A stretch of DNA of 64,000 nucleotides from Rostratula benghalensis (Eukaryota; Chordata; Aves; Charadriiformes; Rostratulidae). The translations under genes were made by a program, and so were the position numbers. The notes beneath the pieces are model-generated. The model did no database searches, was not told where the DNA came from, and worked only from the letters and a program-made list of their open reading frames with translations. The DNA lies in NCBI GenBank assembly GCA_013399305.1, contig VXAI01000020.1, positions 2,918,262 to 2,982,261 on the forward strand, in the 5' to 3' direction. Below, one piece after another: positions 14,402 to 28,200 of this stretch (positions are counted from its first letter, which is position 1; every line of letters begins with the position of its first letter).

Positions 14402-14978
14402 AATACTTTCTCTACACTGAAAAGCTTAGTCTCAAAGTGCACTGTTCTCTCGGCTCTTGCAGCAGGAAAAAAGCAGCTGTGCCATAGCTTTATTTTTTAA
14501 ATTTCTTCCAATTGTTGGAGACGCTATTTCTTTGCCTGGTTGTCTATGTCTAGCTAGGAAATAGCTGAAAATAATAAAAAAGGAGTTTAACACATTGAAT
14601 ATCTGTGCTAGGCATGCACTTCACCTCGAGTCTTTTCTCCTCTTCATATGCTCCTGTTTAGCCCCTGTTATTGTTCACTCAGCGTTTTATAATGGCAGGC
14701 ATATAAACATTATAGAACTGTGCAGCTGGAGCACGCCTGAATGCAAATTACCTCACACAGGAAATTGTGTAATGCACTCAGTACCTGAAAATAAAGATCC
14801 AGATAATGAAAATGGAGGTGTGGATGTGAGTGGAATTACGCTCATTTACAGCAGCTAAGGATGTGCCTATGCATATGCCTCAACAAGCAGGAGAAAAAGT
14901 TTGTCCTGTTCATAGCTGACATCTTTCTTGGCACAGTTCTTCCCACTTTCCCCAAAAATTAGATGTAAATTGCGCCCC

Positions 14979-15028
14979 NNNNNNNNNNNNNNNNNNNNNN
15001 NNNNNNNNNNNNNNNNNNNNNNNNNNNN
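14979..15028. other. assembly gap (50 N)
   Basis: Exactly 50 N, following GCGCCCC and preceding AATACAGAGC. The round size suggests a placeholder rather than a measured gap. Confidence 0.99.
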
Positions 15029-18000
15029 AATACAGAGCTTGGGAGTTTGAGTCGGACATGGTTTAGGTATAAAATGATTTTAAGAGCACAGACGTTTCAA
15101 TTGAGCACAAAGGTTACATTTCTTGAGGGAGAAAAAGCTCTACCATCCTGTGCCTTGCCTTGAATTGATATGTCCTCCAGATAAAATGCCAGAGAGTTCA
15201 GGAGGTAAGAAGCAGGTTTAGAAAATTGTAATGAAGGAAAGACAGGCTCTTTGGCACGCAGCTGATGCGGTGTAGTCACCGGAGAAAGCAAGTCCATTAA
15301 GCTATGATGACAGAAATTGAGTCCTTCTCAGTAATTCCCTTCTCTGCCAGTCCTTTACAAAATTTAAAAGGGATTATTATGTCCCCTGGACAACTCGTAA
15401 AAGCAGACCTAAAATTAATTAATTTTACAGTGTCTTTTCACAGAGCAGATGAGTTTTGCATCAAAGACCCCCAAACAGTTTCTGGTTTGGATATAGCTAA
15501 TGGAAGTAACAAATACCATAGAGAGAATAGTTTGTGCTAAAGTTCTAATACTCTTATGGAGTTCTGCTCTTACAGAGTTTTTGCTTATACTGTGTATGTG
15601 CTTTGGTTTAATTACCACTTTATGAAGAACTCCAGTTGCCTTATATGCCACACAAGCCTTAAGGAGGCATTTGTAGTGGGTTTTGCCCTTCAGTTTCCCC
15701 CACAGAAAATGTTGATCCATCTGCCTGAAGAGCTATTGAGTATCTGAGTCAATGTGAGGAGGCGAATACCCCGTGCCTTACATCTTGAGTGGCTATTTAC
15801 ACCTCAACAAAAGCAGACTAAATCAAAATGACACTTTTTGATACTTTCTGTTATGCAAATTTTGCCACACGGGGTAATACCAGCACAGAATGACCCACGG
15901 GAAAAGACTTGTACAGTAATTAAATGCGAGCTGAGTGAAAGGCTCAGTAATTCATAGGGCGAAGGGCTAAATGTCTTCATTTTGCAGCATGTGGAGGAAC
16001 ACTCAGGAACAAGGCAGTCACTTAGAGCAAAACACAGCCTTCATAAAAACCTTTAAAGACATTGCACAGGCACTTGCAATGAAAGAACTGTGCGATAACA
16101 GGATATATCATTCTACCATCACAAAAATTCTCACACCTTTAATATCAGATGAGTGGAAATGTCTCCAATTGATAGACATGAATTCTTCTGTACCGATTTG
16201 CCCGGAGCATTATCACCCTTGACATACTGTCACAGCAGTAAAATGCATGTTGTACACAAACTAACACACACAGCGAGTTCCACTGCAGGTTGGGAAACAT
16301 AATATCTGTCAGCATAACACCCATCCATGCATGTCCACACTCTTATTTTATTTTCATTATTTTTGTCAAAAAACATTATTTCATCCACAATCTAAGAGGC
16401 AGTTTGCTTGTAAAGAAAACAGAGTTAAGTTCTGAAGCTACATGATACTACAGATACAACTGCTGCTCAAGTAATACCTCATCTATCCCCAAAAGGTAGT
16501 AAAAGATTAATTAGAAACATTCTTAAAATAGTGCATGTCAGAACTTAATCTTCAGCACTGTGTAAACAATATTCAGCCATTGTATCCCTCAATCTGACCT
16601 GAAACATAACTGCCTGAATGTTCAGCTGGCCCTGTCTCTTCATCATTCAACACCACGGCTATTTCTTTCCCAGACAGACCTGAGATAAAAGTGAGCTAGA
16701 GAAAAAATGGAAAAGCCTATGCAATTGTGCTCTTGAATGTCTGTCTGGGTTTCCTGGTACATGACATCAGTGGTGTGAAAAAGTAGATTTTAAATTCCTT
16801 CAGTGGTCATCAAGTAAAAAGTGCAGAAAGGTCAGGGTAGCACAAAGCTAATACTGGTTCTATTGTTATTTTTGTCCTTATTAGTTCCCTAACAGGAAGA
16901 AACTGCTACCTCAGCCTCAATGAAGAGCAAAAGAGGAGCAGGGCAACTTTCAGGGAGCTTGTGCTCCCTGACATATTCATCACTTTGGTTTATTTCAGAA
17001 GACTCCTTTAATTATACTACACTAGACACCAAGACACTTCAGCTGGCTTTTGGGGTGAACTGTGTATTATATTATACTGTATTGTAGTGTCTTGAAAAGT
17101 GCATCTATTTCAAGCTCTGTGGAGGTCAGCAGAGGAAGACGTTATTAAAAAATTTGAAGAATGGTCTGAAAAGCATGTCACGTTTCAGGGTTCTGAGGTG
17201 GTCTTGAATCCTTTAACGTTTACACACAAATTAAGTGCAATAAACAAGAGCAGTCATATGGCTAAAATGAGGGGTCTATCACTGAGGTAGGCAGCAAGGC
17301 CCATTGAAAATTCAAAGTTAATGTCTCTCCATTCGTGGGCAATTTTGAGGAATGTGAAGTCAGAAATTTGAATACAATATTTTTCTCCTGGGTCCCATCA
17401 AATTCCTGTTCTTTTTCACTTGACTGAATGGGATCTGCATCGGGGATTTCCTATATTCCTGCCTAATCAGGTGAAAACACGGTGAAAGATGTGACCAGCC
17501 ATCTGTAGGGAACAATTTCTAAGCAACAGATAGGAGCACACATTTGCCTTGCTATAAAACGATTCGGCCCAGGATCCATCACCCATCCTGAGGCCCTGCT
17601 CCAAAATTCACTGTGATAGATTATATATGCCATATGCAGAAACATCTGAGAACATGTCCCTGTTGGCAACATTTATCAACACAAATCCAAACACCCTTTG
17701 TTACAATGGATCTCATGCCTGGTCTAGGCTAGAAGTAAGGTTGATTGCTGCAATACCTTGGTTTTTCAGGTGCTTTCATAGAGGGAATGCAAAGAAGTTC
17801 AGGAAATTTATGCTGACTTTTTTTTTATTATTACTTTTTAGTTGGGAAAGGAGACATAGGCCAGTCAAAAAAGATGTCCTATGAGACCAGATATGAAATG
17901 AGCCCAACTCAGTAAGTAAGAATGGTTGTTCCAGATGTTGGAAAGAACAGGAGGAAAGGATCTAGCACCCACTGTGGAGAAATATAGGAGGAGAAAAGAG

Positions 18001-19208
18001 AGGAAAGAAGGCTGAATTCAAGGGGAAGGAGGTCTGACTGTGACTTAGCTGGGTAAGAGAAAAGGTTTTTGAATAACTGGAAGATTATGTGTTGTGCCGA
18101 AGTTCTCAAGCCCATATACAATACAGGTTTTGTTTTCATCTGTTCTTGGTGCTGGGGATACAGGTGACTCCTCTGTCAGCATGGGAAATAATAGTGCAAG
18201 ACAGCAGACAATATGACTGCACAAAACTTTCAAAAAATGGACCCAACAATAAATAGTTACTTTTTAATCTTGCATTCAAAATAAGTGTTGTCTTTGCCAT
18301 CAGCACAGCTTATGATGTGGCAACTGTGACCAATTTCGACAAAAGAAGACTATACAGCCATCTCCTTTTGTTTTAAGTCTCTGCAGTAGGACTGGGAGAT
18401 GTAGTGACTTAGAGAATCCCAGCAGCAAGTTTATGAATGATGCATGAAACAAAATCTCTCTCTGCCTGACGCACAAAGGGAATATCAGACAGGGTTGCAA
18501 GACCACTGCTGGGCTGGGCTGCTTGATGTAATATTCAGCTCAGACACAGCCAGGAAAGTCCATCAGGCACACTAGTTTCAAAGTAAATGTGTAAAAACAC
18601 AATGAGAAAAAAAACCCCAGAGATAATAATATTACGTTGTTTGGGATAGTGGAGTTTTTTCCCTTCTTCCTCTCCCTCCCTTGCTACCATTCCCTTTCCC
18701 AAGGCAGTTGTCTTCACAGGTTGGGCAAGAGTATTTTCATCACTTCTTAAATACATTCTTTAGAAACAGACCCTAGTGAAATATGCCAACTACTTTTCCA
18801 AGAGAGGTCTTTCACTTAAAAGAGTGATCTGTGACCTTTTTAATAATGAATTCACTTCCCATATTGCTCAAACTAGTAGAGGGATCTAAGAAATACTGGA
18901 AGTTATCTCTGTGGTGAAAAAAAAACCAACAGAAAACTAGTCCATTCTGCTTTTTCAGATGATAGACCAAGAAACACTGGGTATATAAGGACCCAGTTGC
19001 TATGTGCATATATCTAGAAAGTGGGTGTTTATTTCTTAAATGATGATGACCAAATATGATCCAAAGCCTAGTGAAGTCAAAAGGCATCTTTCAGCTTCAA
19101 CATATTGCATGAAGTTTTCATTTACACTGTTTTATACATTACTTGGAGTTCTACATTCTAGGTCACAGAAACCATATCTACAAAATATAGCACAGGAGAT
19201 GGAAACTA

Positions 19209-19222
19209 CACACACACACACA
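19209..19222. repeat. (CA)7 microsatellite
   Basis: Seven CA units followed by an A-run. Confidence 0.93.
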
Positions 19223-20821
19223 AAAATATTTTCTGCTGTATATTTCAGCATAGACCATTATTAGTTACCAAAACCTGTTACTGGTTAACAGGCCTTTAAC
19301 TGAATTGCTTGAGCTAATGGAGAGATAGAATCAATACCCCTGACAGTTTCAGCAAAGATGACAAATCCGCAGGCAGAGTAAATCATCGTCCTACTCTCAT
19401 GAAAAAGACATGGAAATGTATTTTCTTGATGTTGATGCACCATCAAAAATTCCATGTCAGTGTAATCTGAAAAGAATCCTTTTGTTCCCTGCTTTCTCTG
19501 TCTCCATACTGACAATCTTCAACATGTAAAAGCTAAGATTGACTACCTTCTACAGTATTTTGTTAAGAGGTAAGCCTGCAGGAACTTTTATCTGTTATTA
19601 GATTTATAAAACATCTAGTGAAAAAAAAAATAAGTACAGACTTTGGAGTTCTTTTATGAAGTCTGCTAAGAAGCATCACATCAAAAAGAAAGCCAAAACC
19701 AAGTTAGTTAGATATATTTGTTTGTAGCTTAATCTAATTTTGCTAATTGATTAGATCACTTGAGAGGCAAGCACTGGCAGAGATGTGACACACATTAGCA
19801 GAGAGAGAGTTGACAGATCTTATGGAACAGACACAAAAAAGAAACCATTCATGTCTGTGAAAAGAGGGTCAGATGGCAAATTGTAACGGCGCATAATTTA
19901 ATATCTTCATTATCCCATTTTTGTATCTGGGGGAGTTATAGATTTTAATTCTAGATTTATTTGAAGGGATTTGTAGTCTCCCTGGAGGTTTGCAACTGAG
20001 AAGTCAGAGATGCTTTGTGAAAAATACTGGAACTGAAGATTTCTACCCTTTATTGATTATTTGCAAAAGTTCTTCTTTCTGTATACTGATTATTCAGTTT
20101 CAAAATGACAGCACTGTCTGCGTATTGTATCACTTTTCAAGAAGAGCATTTGTAAAATCAAAGTATTTGGAGGGTTTATTTATGGGGATATTCTAGATGT
20201 TTCTTAAGATTTGGGTCCATTTATTAAGTACTAGAGTGTGGAAAGTTTTCATGAGTTTGCTGAGGATCACATTGTGTGAGAAGCAGAAATGAAGATTCTA
20301 GAAAGCGGTATTTACATGCAATGAGTACATAGAGACTCTGAAGCCCGCTTTGCAGAAAACTGAGGGAGTACTGATCAAGCTAAACTTGTGGACACTCTTC
20401 CACCAGTCCTTTAAGGATACTCTTATGTAATTAAGAATTGAGACTGAGGAATAAAAAGTGGCAACTTAGATATAGGGATCAGTTATATCAGTCAGAAATG
20501 TCTATGGAGAGGAAAAGGTGGAAAAAGCCAGTGCTATCTCAGAAGGTGAGAACATCAAAGCCAGCCTTGAACAGCTGGCCCTTTAATGGGGCCTAGGCTG
20601 GGGAGGTAAGAAGTGAACTGTTCCCCTTAGATCTGTCTGAAAAAGATCTAGTGTCAGTGTTGTTTATGGAGTACAGCCAAACTCGATAAACAGTCCGTAA
20701 TGCAGTCCATTCCCTCCTATCCGACTCCTTAGCTTCCACAGTTGTTCCATCAGGTGTCACAGGATGCATTTCTGTCCGTTCTCTTAGCATCTGCTTATGG
20801 ACCTGTGGTTGATAAATCAGT

Positions 20822-20980
20822 CGCCCCTTTTCAAACCTATTGAAAATATCTGGCTCTACAACCTCTGTAGCAACAAATTCCAGAAGATCATTATCACTGT
20901 ATAAAAAGTACTTTTGTTATCTGTCTTAAGCCCATCTCCTAGTAACATTCCATGAGGTCTCCTTTGACAAATATTGCCAG
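20822..20980 (-). mobile_element. ancient L3/CR1-type LINE remnant
   Basis: The plus strand reads antisense to an old CR1/L3 element: CAACCTCTGTAGCAACAAAT, TCCAGAAGATCATTATC, AAAAAGTACTTTTGTTATCTG, then CCATCTCCTAGTAACATTCC. These match in order the family's 3'-proximal block (CTCTGGCAA, TTCCACAG, AAAAAGTACTTCC, CTGCCTATTAATTTC). It may belong to the same original insertion as the remnant at 24150, since the orientation and order agree, but 3.2 kb separates them. Confidence 0.6.
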
Positions 20981-22088
20981 TTCAATCAGCAACAGTTCTG
21001 ATGCATTCATCTTGTACAGAAATTCTGTGATTTTGTAAACCTTCATTTATCCATTTGTTATCCCCCTGTCCTGTTTCTGCTGTACAGCACAGAACAAAAT
21101 GAGCATATCTAACAGTGGGCAAGGAGAACTGTGGCTGGAAATAAATTATAAAGGCAAATAAAAACATTACATTCCTTGCTTTCATATGTCAGTGCATAAT
21201 TATATTTGAAGATCAACCTTTCAGTGGGGGCTGTGTACCTGTTTGGTTTTTTGAAATTTTTCCAGGGAACAGCTGCTCATTCTGTGGAATATCTATAATA
21301 TTTGAAGCACTGAGGCAACACAATTTTAATTCAGAGATGTGAGTGAGTGCAGACCAACAAGCAACCTGAAAACAGGAAATCTTGGGCCAGCTCCTATATT
21401 ATAAAGTTCATATGATGGCCCTCCAAGTCTGATGTTACTTGCATAGAGAAGCAAGAAAAAAGCAAAGCTAAATGCACACAGTACAGAAGTCCAGGGTCCA
21501 AGACCAGTCCCTGAGTATTCAACATATTCCCCTGGAGTGAAGTGAGCTGCTGCCTTCAGCAACCCAGCATTTAACACATCTGACCTAAGATAGCAAACTA
21601 GCCAGCTGCTTCCAACTGGTGTCGTCAGTGGCAAGGAGAGAAGAAGACAGGAGAAGGTGGTGTGTAGGAGCACCTGCTGAGATGAAGACAAAAATGGTGA
21701 GAACAATTAACCTCTGACACTCAGTATAACATATTATGTTCATCTCCAGCTTAATTGACTATAGTGGCTGCATCAGGAATATGTTCTTACATGTGCATAA
21801 GTCTTACAAAGTTCATTTGCAAAATGCCATGTATTTGCATTGTCTGGGAGTAATTTGCATTTCAGTTCCCCAGTCGTTTTCAGGCAGGTGAATGTTAATG
21901 AATCTCCCCAGGTAACAAAACATTAAGAAGATTTAGAATGTGGAAAATAAGCCCCCAAACCCTTGACACACATTAAAGTTCAGGGCATCTAATAGTTTAA
22001 AGGAGGAGGCAATTCTCCTCACATCTCAGGAAAACTTTACTCATGAGAGAGTCCAGTGACAGGCAAAGGCCAGCACATAGTATGGTAC

Positions 22089-22163
22089 CTCAGAGCCTGG
22101 AGACCCACGTCCTCTTTCTAGATCCACCAATTGTTTCATCTTCTTGGGCAGATTGTTTTTGCT
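22089..22163 (+). mobile_element. MIR-like SINE remnant, 5' piece
   Basis: CTCAGAGCCTGGAGACCCACG followed by ATCTTCTTGGGCAGATTG resembles the MIR segment that runs from the sequence before the first pyrimidine tract to CCTTGGGCAAGTTAC. The matching 3' piece begins at 22344, so the element appears split. Confidence 0.45.
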
Positions 22164-22343
22164 ATTTATCCTGAGACAGGGAGGGAAGCTATACACAAAC
22201 TGATGCTGCATCTCAGAACACACAAGCTCTATAAAGCACAGTCCTGACAGACGCAGAACATTTTTTAGCAAGCAGAGAAGTATGGGTGGTTTGGTGCAAA
22301 TACATAGGAGCTGGCAGAAAATGGGTAATATCTGACTGGGTCT

Positions 22344-22445
22344 GTCTTCAGATTCCTCATCTCTAAAATGGAGCCACTGGCACTTCACTCCACTGTAATA
22401 CAGTTTCAGATCATGAGGGTAAAAGCACTATGAAATGTTTGGGAT
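22344..22445 (+). mobile_element. MIR-like SINE remnant, 3' piece
   Basis: TCTTCAGATTCCTCATCTCT then AAAATGG is the hallmark MIR segment (CTCAGTTTCCTCATCTGTAAAATGG). Further on, GGGTAAAAGCACTATGAAA resembles the GTAAAGCGCTTAGAA part. Orientation is the same as the 5' piece at 22089. Confidence 0.65.
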
Positions 22446-22752
22446 TGCTTGAATTCTCTGTATTAATAGGGTGACCTGCCATCTGCTTCTCTGCTCATGC
22501 TTATGGGCTGTTGCTCCATACTTTAGCACCCATTCACACAAGAGGAATGTTTGTGTGACAGGCAGCTAGGACTCTATTGTATGGGGCTTTACAAATATTG
22601 CAGTGTGTTTTCCCAGGAATTTTTAGATCTGTCTCCAACCATGTCAGTTTGCCTGTGTGGTTTTGTTTTGTTCTTTTCTCAGGGAAAACAAATCTTACAT
22701 CTTAATGAGACACCAACAATATTTTCCAAATGCAGAGATACACACATGTAAT

Positions 22753-22797
22753 ATTTTATATATATGTATTTATATACACATATATACACATGTATAA
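22753..22797. repeat. TATA/CA-type AT-rich simple repeat
   Basis: A mixture of TATA, TATG and CACA steps, partly self-complementary (TATACACATATATACACATG). A similar short TATATG block lies at 44963-44983. Confidence 0.8.
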
Positions 22798-24149
22798 AAG
22801 TGCAATGACAGAGAGATGGGATGCATATCAACCTTGGAACTAAACTCTGCTGTAACTGAATCCAGAGAGAGACTTTGAGAACAATTAAATGTTATTTTTG
22901 CTGACAAAACTGCCTTGGGAAGTTTCTCTGTGCTGCCCTGACCCAGCTGCTGCCCCTCCACAGCAGTTTGCTGTCTCCTTGACGGAGGCAATGCAATTGT
23001 TTGTGGAACACTCTGTGTTTCAGACCCTTGATAGAATCCAGGGCAGAAAGGAAACCTCCAGATAAAAAAGCTTTTGCCCTTGCTTTTGTTTGATTGCTTT
23101 TTAACGCAGATCTCCCAAATCTGGTCCACTAAATGGTCCCACAAGCAGTTGTGCTGGCACATTTAAAAAAGTGTGGGAGCAGGCAGAAGGAGCTGAAGGG
23201 CAGTGGAGGAAGGGCAGCTCATTTCACCACTGAGGAACACATACCATGTAACTAATCCTAACAGCTATCTATAATAATGAAGCAGAACATCAAGTCTTCT
23301 AAGTCTTCTAAAATATTTGCTGTACTTGATTCATATATTTCACTCTCTAAATAATTCTAGGTGTGGGTGTATTTTTTTAAAAATGCTTTTCTTTTTTTTT
23401 TTCTTCACCAAAGCACACTGACAAGAGACTATTCTTCCAAAATAGCATGTCAGACAGTGAAATGCAGCTTTAAGCTAAAAGATTTTTTTCTTTTTTTTTT
23501 ATGTAACATCTTTCTTGTTAGTGGAATAAACAATCAGCACGTATTTCCAGCTGGTGCTCAATTCTTCCTCATATCTAAGTCAGCCCTTGTACATTATTAT
23601 ATGAGTGCTATTGTTGCTGTTTAAAGTATGCAGATCGTTGGGTATTTGTCTGCTCAGTGAAGCAATTTTCTTCCCCTGGGATAAACATTTTTGGGTATTT
23701 TATTTATGGAAAGCTCAATACTGAACAAGTTCATACCTGTCCAACAAAGAATGTAAGTGTGTGCTTAACTTCAGAAGTATAATTTCTGCTGTGCTCATCA
23801 GGAACACTCTTTACCTGCTGAGAGCAAATCATGTGTCTTGGTGAATTATAGCCAGTGTGTACAGAACCACCCAAAACCGAGCTCATAGTTAATTGAAGTT
23901 ACTACATGCATTTCAGTAGGAGTTAGCCACCAAAAAAACATTGGAGATCTGGTCTTAAGTCCTCCTTGGAATCCTACTAATCCCTTTTTCTCAGTCATGT
24001 TTTACAACAGTTCATACACAGCTGCATGCTATTTATGCTTCCAAAAGCATCCTTTTAACAGTTTTAAATTGGTTTCCTTTTCACCTTATGGTGTGTCTGT
24101 ATTTTTCTATTAGGAAAGCAAACAGGTGCTTCCATCTGACCTTCTCTGT

Positions 24150-25295
24150 TCTAGTCAGTACTGGAGATATTTCTGCTATATCATAATTTATTTGTTTCTC
24201 TCCACAGCATTCACCTTTATAATCACTATGTACACAGCAGACATCTTGCTATTCCTCTGATATTTTTTCTTGCCCTTCACTGACCCATTCGCTTTCTAGT
24301 GTTACCCTTTCTGAATTGTTGTGCCTAGAATTGTAAACAGTATTCAAGGTGAAGGTACACTCTCAGTTTACATTATGACACATTCTTAGTGACATTTTTT
24401 TTTCTTTCTTAATAAAGACTCTTGTTTATTTAACTTTAATATTAGCTTCCATCAACAGGTGGTTTTCATCAAGGAGACTACAGTGAAACCTTCTGTTGTT
24501 TTTTTTTTTCGGTGGGCACACCAACTGATCGGTCTATAGGCAGGTCAGTAGTTTGCTGTTAGTATACTTCCCTTTGAATTTTTTGACGAGCAACATTTTA
24601 TCTTGTGTTTAAATGTCTCCTTATCATGGTGTTCCTAACCCAAGGGTTCAAACCTGGAGACACGCTGATCCACACACCAAATTATGGCTGAGACACCACC
24701 TAATTTAACTTTCCTTCACCTGTTTCCCAGTACAGCTTAGGTCATACTCCACACACATGTGTCATGGTGTCATGAGGTCACAGTCACATTGAAAATATAG
24801 GTAGGTAACTCCCCTTTTCCTTCCATCCCCTACACAACACATAGATAAGCAAGAAAACAAACAGAAGTCCTATAGATACAGATCTCCACATCCCTGGGAT
24901 GCAACTTCTTGTTTCTTCAGCAACAAGTTCCACTGCCTAAGAGTAAGGTGCTCCTTTGTCCAGACACATAGTACAGTCTATGTTCCTAAAACAGGTGTTT
25001 ACCTCTTTTTTTCTTGTAACAATGCTATTGTTCAGAAGCCTTTCTGTATCCTCCTTCACTTCTTTACAAAAACATTAATGAATATATTGGACCTTTCCAG
25101 TCAAAGGTGTTTTTTCATTTATTTTGCAAGTCAAACCCTCCCCAAGCTGAAAACAAACTGCTTACTATAGCTAATGCTATTGACAACATAGCAGTTTCTA
25201 ATTAATTATATGACCCTTCTTTTTCATCCCACAACTGCATAGCTGTCTTTATGGTCTCCCAAGGGACATTGTCAGGAAATCTACAGCAGGTGGAA
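24150..25295 (-). mobile_element. ancient L3/CR1-type LINE remnant, interrupted
   Basis: Read on the plus strand, this is antisense to an old amniote CR1/L3-type LINE. The pieces appear in the right order: TTGCCCTTCACTGACC and GAATTGTAAACAGTATTCAAGG (about 24270-24350), a segment with TTAGCTTCCATCAACAGG (about 24444-24462), ACATTAATGAATATATTGGACC (about 25072-25093), then AAGGGACATTGTCAGGAAATC (about 25260-25281), which is antisense to the DFxKAFDxVP-type reverse-transcriptase motif. About 24500-25020 does not align with the consensus I remember and may be an insertion. The assignment rests on remembered consensus wording. Confidence 0.6.
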
Positions 25296-28200
25296 GAGCT
25301 CTTGTGTCATCTCCTACAAATGAAGGCTGAGAGACTACTTACCCAAGCTCAATCACAGATAAGTACCCTAAAATTAGCTGGGCATTTGATGGCAGCAGCA
25401 GCTGTATATAGCAATGCACTCCAAGATGTAGAAACAGATGGCACAGCAGAAAATGCAGGCCTTGTGTTTGCTGTCCAACTGGACACCTCTCCACTTCCTT
25501 CCTCTGACATCTTTTTGGGGTGTGTTATAGATAAAATGGGATACTCTTTCTACCCCCCCTTCCTGTTCCTTCTGCAGTCAGCTTTTCTGGAACTTCCCTC
25601 CATTCATAGTTGGTCATCCCTACTGCTTCTTTTCTGGTTTTGACTTCTTTGTACCAGAGCCTTCTTGTTTTATCCATACTTATGTTTTTTACTCATCACC
25701 ATGACACTTACTTTACATGAAAGTGATAAATAGAAACATAAGTTTCCTATGGAGTTTTGACACTCATGAGGGAGAAAAATGTACATATTAGCACTTAGGT
25801 CAAAGCAGTCATTGGATAAAATTTAAACATTTACATCTAGGATATGCATGGATGTATGTTCTGACACAAGAATGTCAGCATATATTTTTTAATTATTTTT
25901 TATATTTTTTTTATAGAAAAGAACCAGCCATGCCATGAAAGACAGTAAAGTTTTGTCAAAGCTCTAGCAAAGTTTAAAATTATTTCCTTCAAAATCAAGA
26001 AAATATTTTGCAGTTTAGTTTAAAGTTAGGGTAATTCAGCTCAAAAACATTTCTTCAGCATGTGTCCCTAGGCTCTTTCCAGCACAGACCTGGGACACCA
26101 GCTGCCTTTCTGCAGCATTGATGTTTCACAGCACTTCTTGGTGGAAGGAGAGGGGGGTCATGGAGGAAGATATGAAAAGCAGAAAACTTGGCTAATTAAA
26201 ATTAAGAACTGATTAAGTGGGGGAATCTAATGTGTCTCAAGATGCCTGAAAATATAGTACACATCAAGATAAGTGCTCCATGTCCTTCAGGACATGTGGG
26301 AACAGATTGCTGCTTCAAACGCCCCAGGGTAGCTGAGCCATTCCTGCAACCTGCAGGAAATCAACATTATGTAGGCATTTCAGCCAAAGGCTTCGCACAG
26401 CTCCACAAAAATGGAATAAGACATTTATTACTTCCAAAATAAAAATCTGCTGGTCTTCTTTCAGAAGGACAAAGGCCAGCCCTTTCCTCAGGAAGCGCAC
26501 CAGTAGTGCCACAGCTAAATCTTCCCCTGGACCTTCTATGTCACCATCCTAGAGCTCTATGACTTCCTCTGCTGGTCTTCACACCTTGTCTTTCCGTATG
26601 AATCTTCTCCTACCCTCCCAAAGAGTTCCTGTGTGGCACGTTTTTGTAAAGCCTCTCTGACCTTGTGCTTTCCTCTGCCAGTGATGATACAACTCTCTTC
26701 ATCTGCTGGCCATACTCTCCTTCCACAGGAGCTCCTTTACCTACTCTCTTTCCTTTGATATCTTCCACTCTGTGAAAGGCAGAAGTTACTGAGTCCACCC
26801 ATGGGGTACCCACACTGTTCCAGAGACACTCAGAAACAGTATAACAGGAAAATCAGGCAAAGGGCAGCAGAAGAGCATAGGTCAAATATCCCCATCTCCT
26901 GTTCTGCCCATCACCTCATGGAGGAAACAGAAGTTGAGATTGGGGATAGGTGTTTTACCTATGTGTTTACAGTGCTTGTATTCTTGTTTTTTTCTCTGTG
27001 ACTGAGTTTTCGTTTGTTGGCAATCAGTTATGTAAAACTTCTCCACTTAAGCTCGCTTTGCTGAAGACCCTCTTGTGAATCACTTGGTCTGTGGGACCTC
27101 TAGTTTACAAATGCAAGCGGAGATAGACAAAGACAGGGGACACATCCTTATCTCTCCTCCATGCCCTAGCTTTCTCTAACTACTTTTAACCTATGATAGC
27201 TACTGATGTAAGCCCTGTGCACTTGTAAACTAAATGACAAACTGAACAGTACTTGTGTTCACATAGTCCTGACGAACACAAGCCACAAAATCCCCAGGCA
27301 TTCACCAGCCTGCTGAAAATTGTTATGACCTTCACTCTGACATGGGATAGAGTGGCTGGGGGCAGAGAGTAGTTGCTGATCTGTGATTGCTTTTGAGGCA
27401 GTGAATCATAGCCGTTATCCCTGGACAACAGGGTTGCATATCTTCCAAATCACTGAAAATTTCAATTTCAGTCCATGACCTGGTTTGATACGTGCTTCTA
27501 CCTGTCTTTCATCTATTGGAAATAAGTGAATTGCAATCTTTAGACCCTTTGTAGTCTTCCTTTACAGTTGCTACAATCTTTTCTCATTAAGTAATATCTG
27601 GAAATAAGATTTACATTGCATTCCAGGATCCGAACGTCATGTATGACACCGTTTGTATTCCAGCATGGACATTAGGGACTGTAGCAGTCAGATGATGTTT
27701 TCTTGTGAAAAGCCACTCTGCAAAAGTTTGGGGCACCAATTGAAATGTGTTTTCTTTCTGTTTAATCTTGGAGAAAAAGCGACCACTATTGCTTTACAGG
27801 AAGTGTTAAGGGTGACACTGTTTGCTAACGCTTCAGCATGTATTATGCAAAAATTTACATCTTTTCCAACTTCTGCCAGAGCACACAATGAACAGAGAAG
27901 AAATATACTTGAATTTATAAGTGTAGACGTACCTTAAGGAATTGGATATCAAGGTATAAATGCTTTCTGTTCCTTAGGAAGAAATATTGTTGCAATCACA
28001 GGATGTGGGAACCAGCAGTTCTCCTGAAGCTTAAAAGAAACTCACTTTTTGGCTATAAAATATGTATTATTCATTTTGCCCAGGTTAACTTTATTTTTCT
28101 TTTAAAGGCGCTTTGACACTTCAAACAGGCTTTCATGAATTTAGTGTAAATCTTTGCAATATTAACCAGGTGACAAGCTGGCTGCAGAAAATGAGAATTA

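Larger units (their letters stand above)
8001..20821. other. intergenic desert with scattered simple repeats
   Basis: Apart from the entries listed separately (MIR-like core at 11376, tandem duplication at 11191, T-run at 14386, gap at 14979, CA repeat at 19209) I see no gene. Stretches at about 9000-9230, 11690-11930, 14590-14850 and 15830-16080 are non-repetitive and AT-rich with homeobox-like cores, and would be my first choices for conserved non-coding DNA. Confidence 0.5.
20981..24149. other. intergenic, no gene
   Basis: Contains the split MIR-like remnant (22089, 22344) and the AT-rich simple repeat at 22753. The open frames at 21326 and 22770 (both minus) have no recognisable domain. 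The rest is unassigned. Confidence 0.55.

Noticed and set aside
25251..25643. 130-codon plus-strand open frame
   Set aside because: Its start overlaps the antisense L3/CR1 relic and the rest shows no domain.
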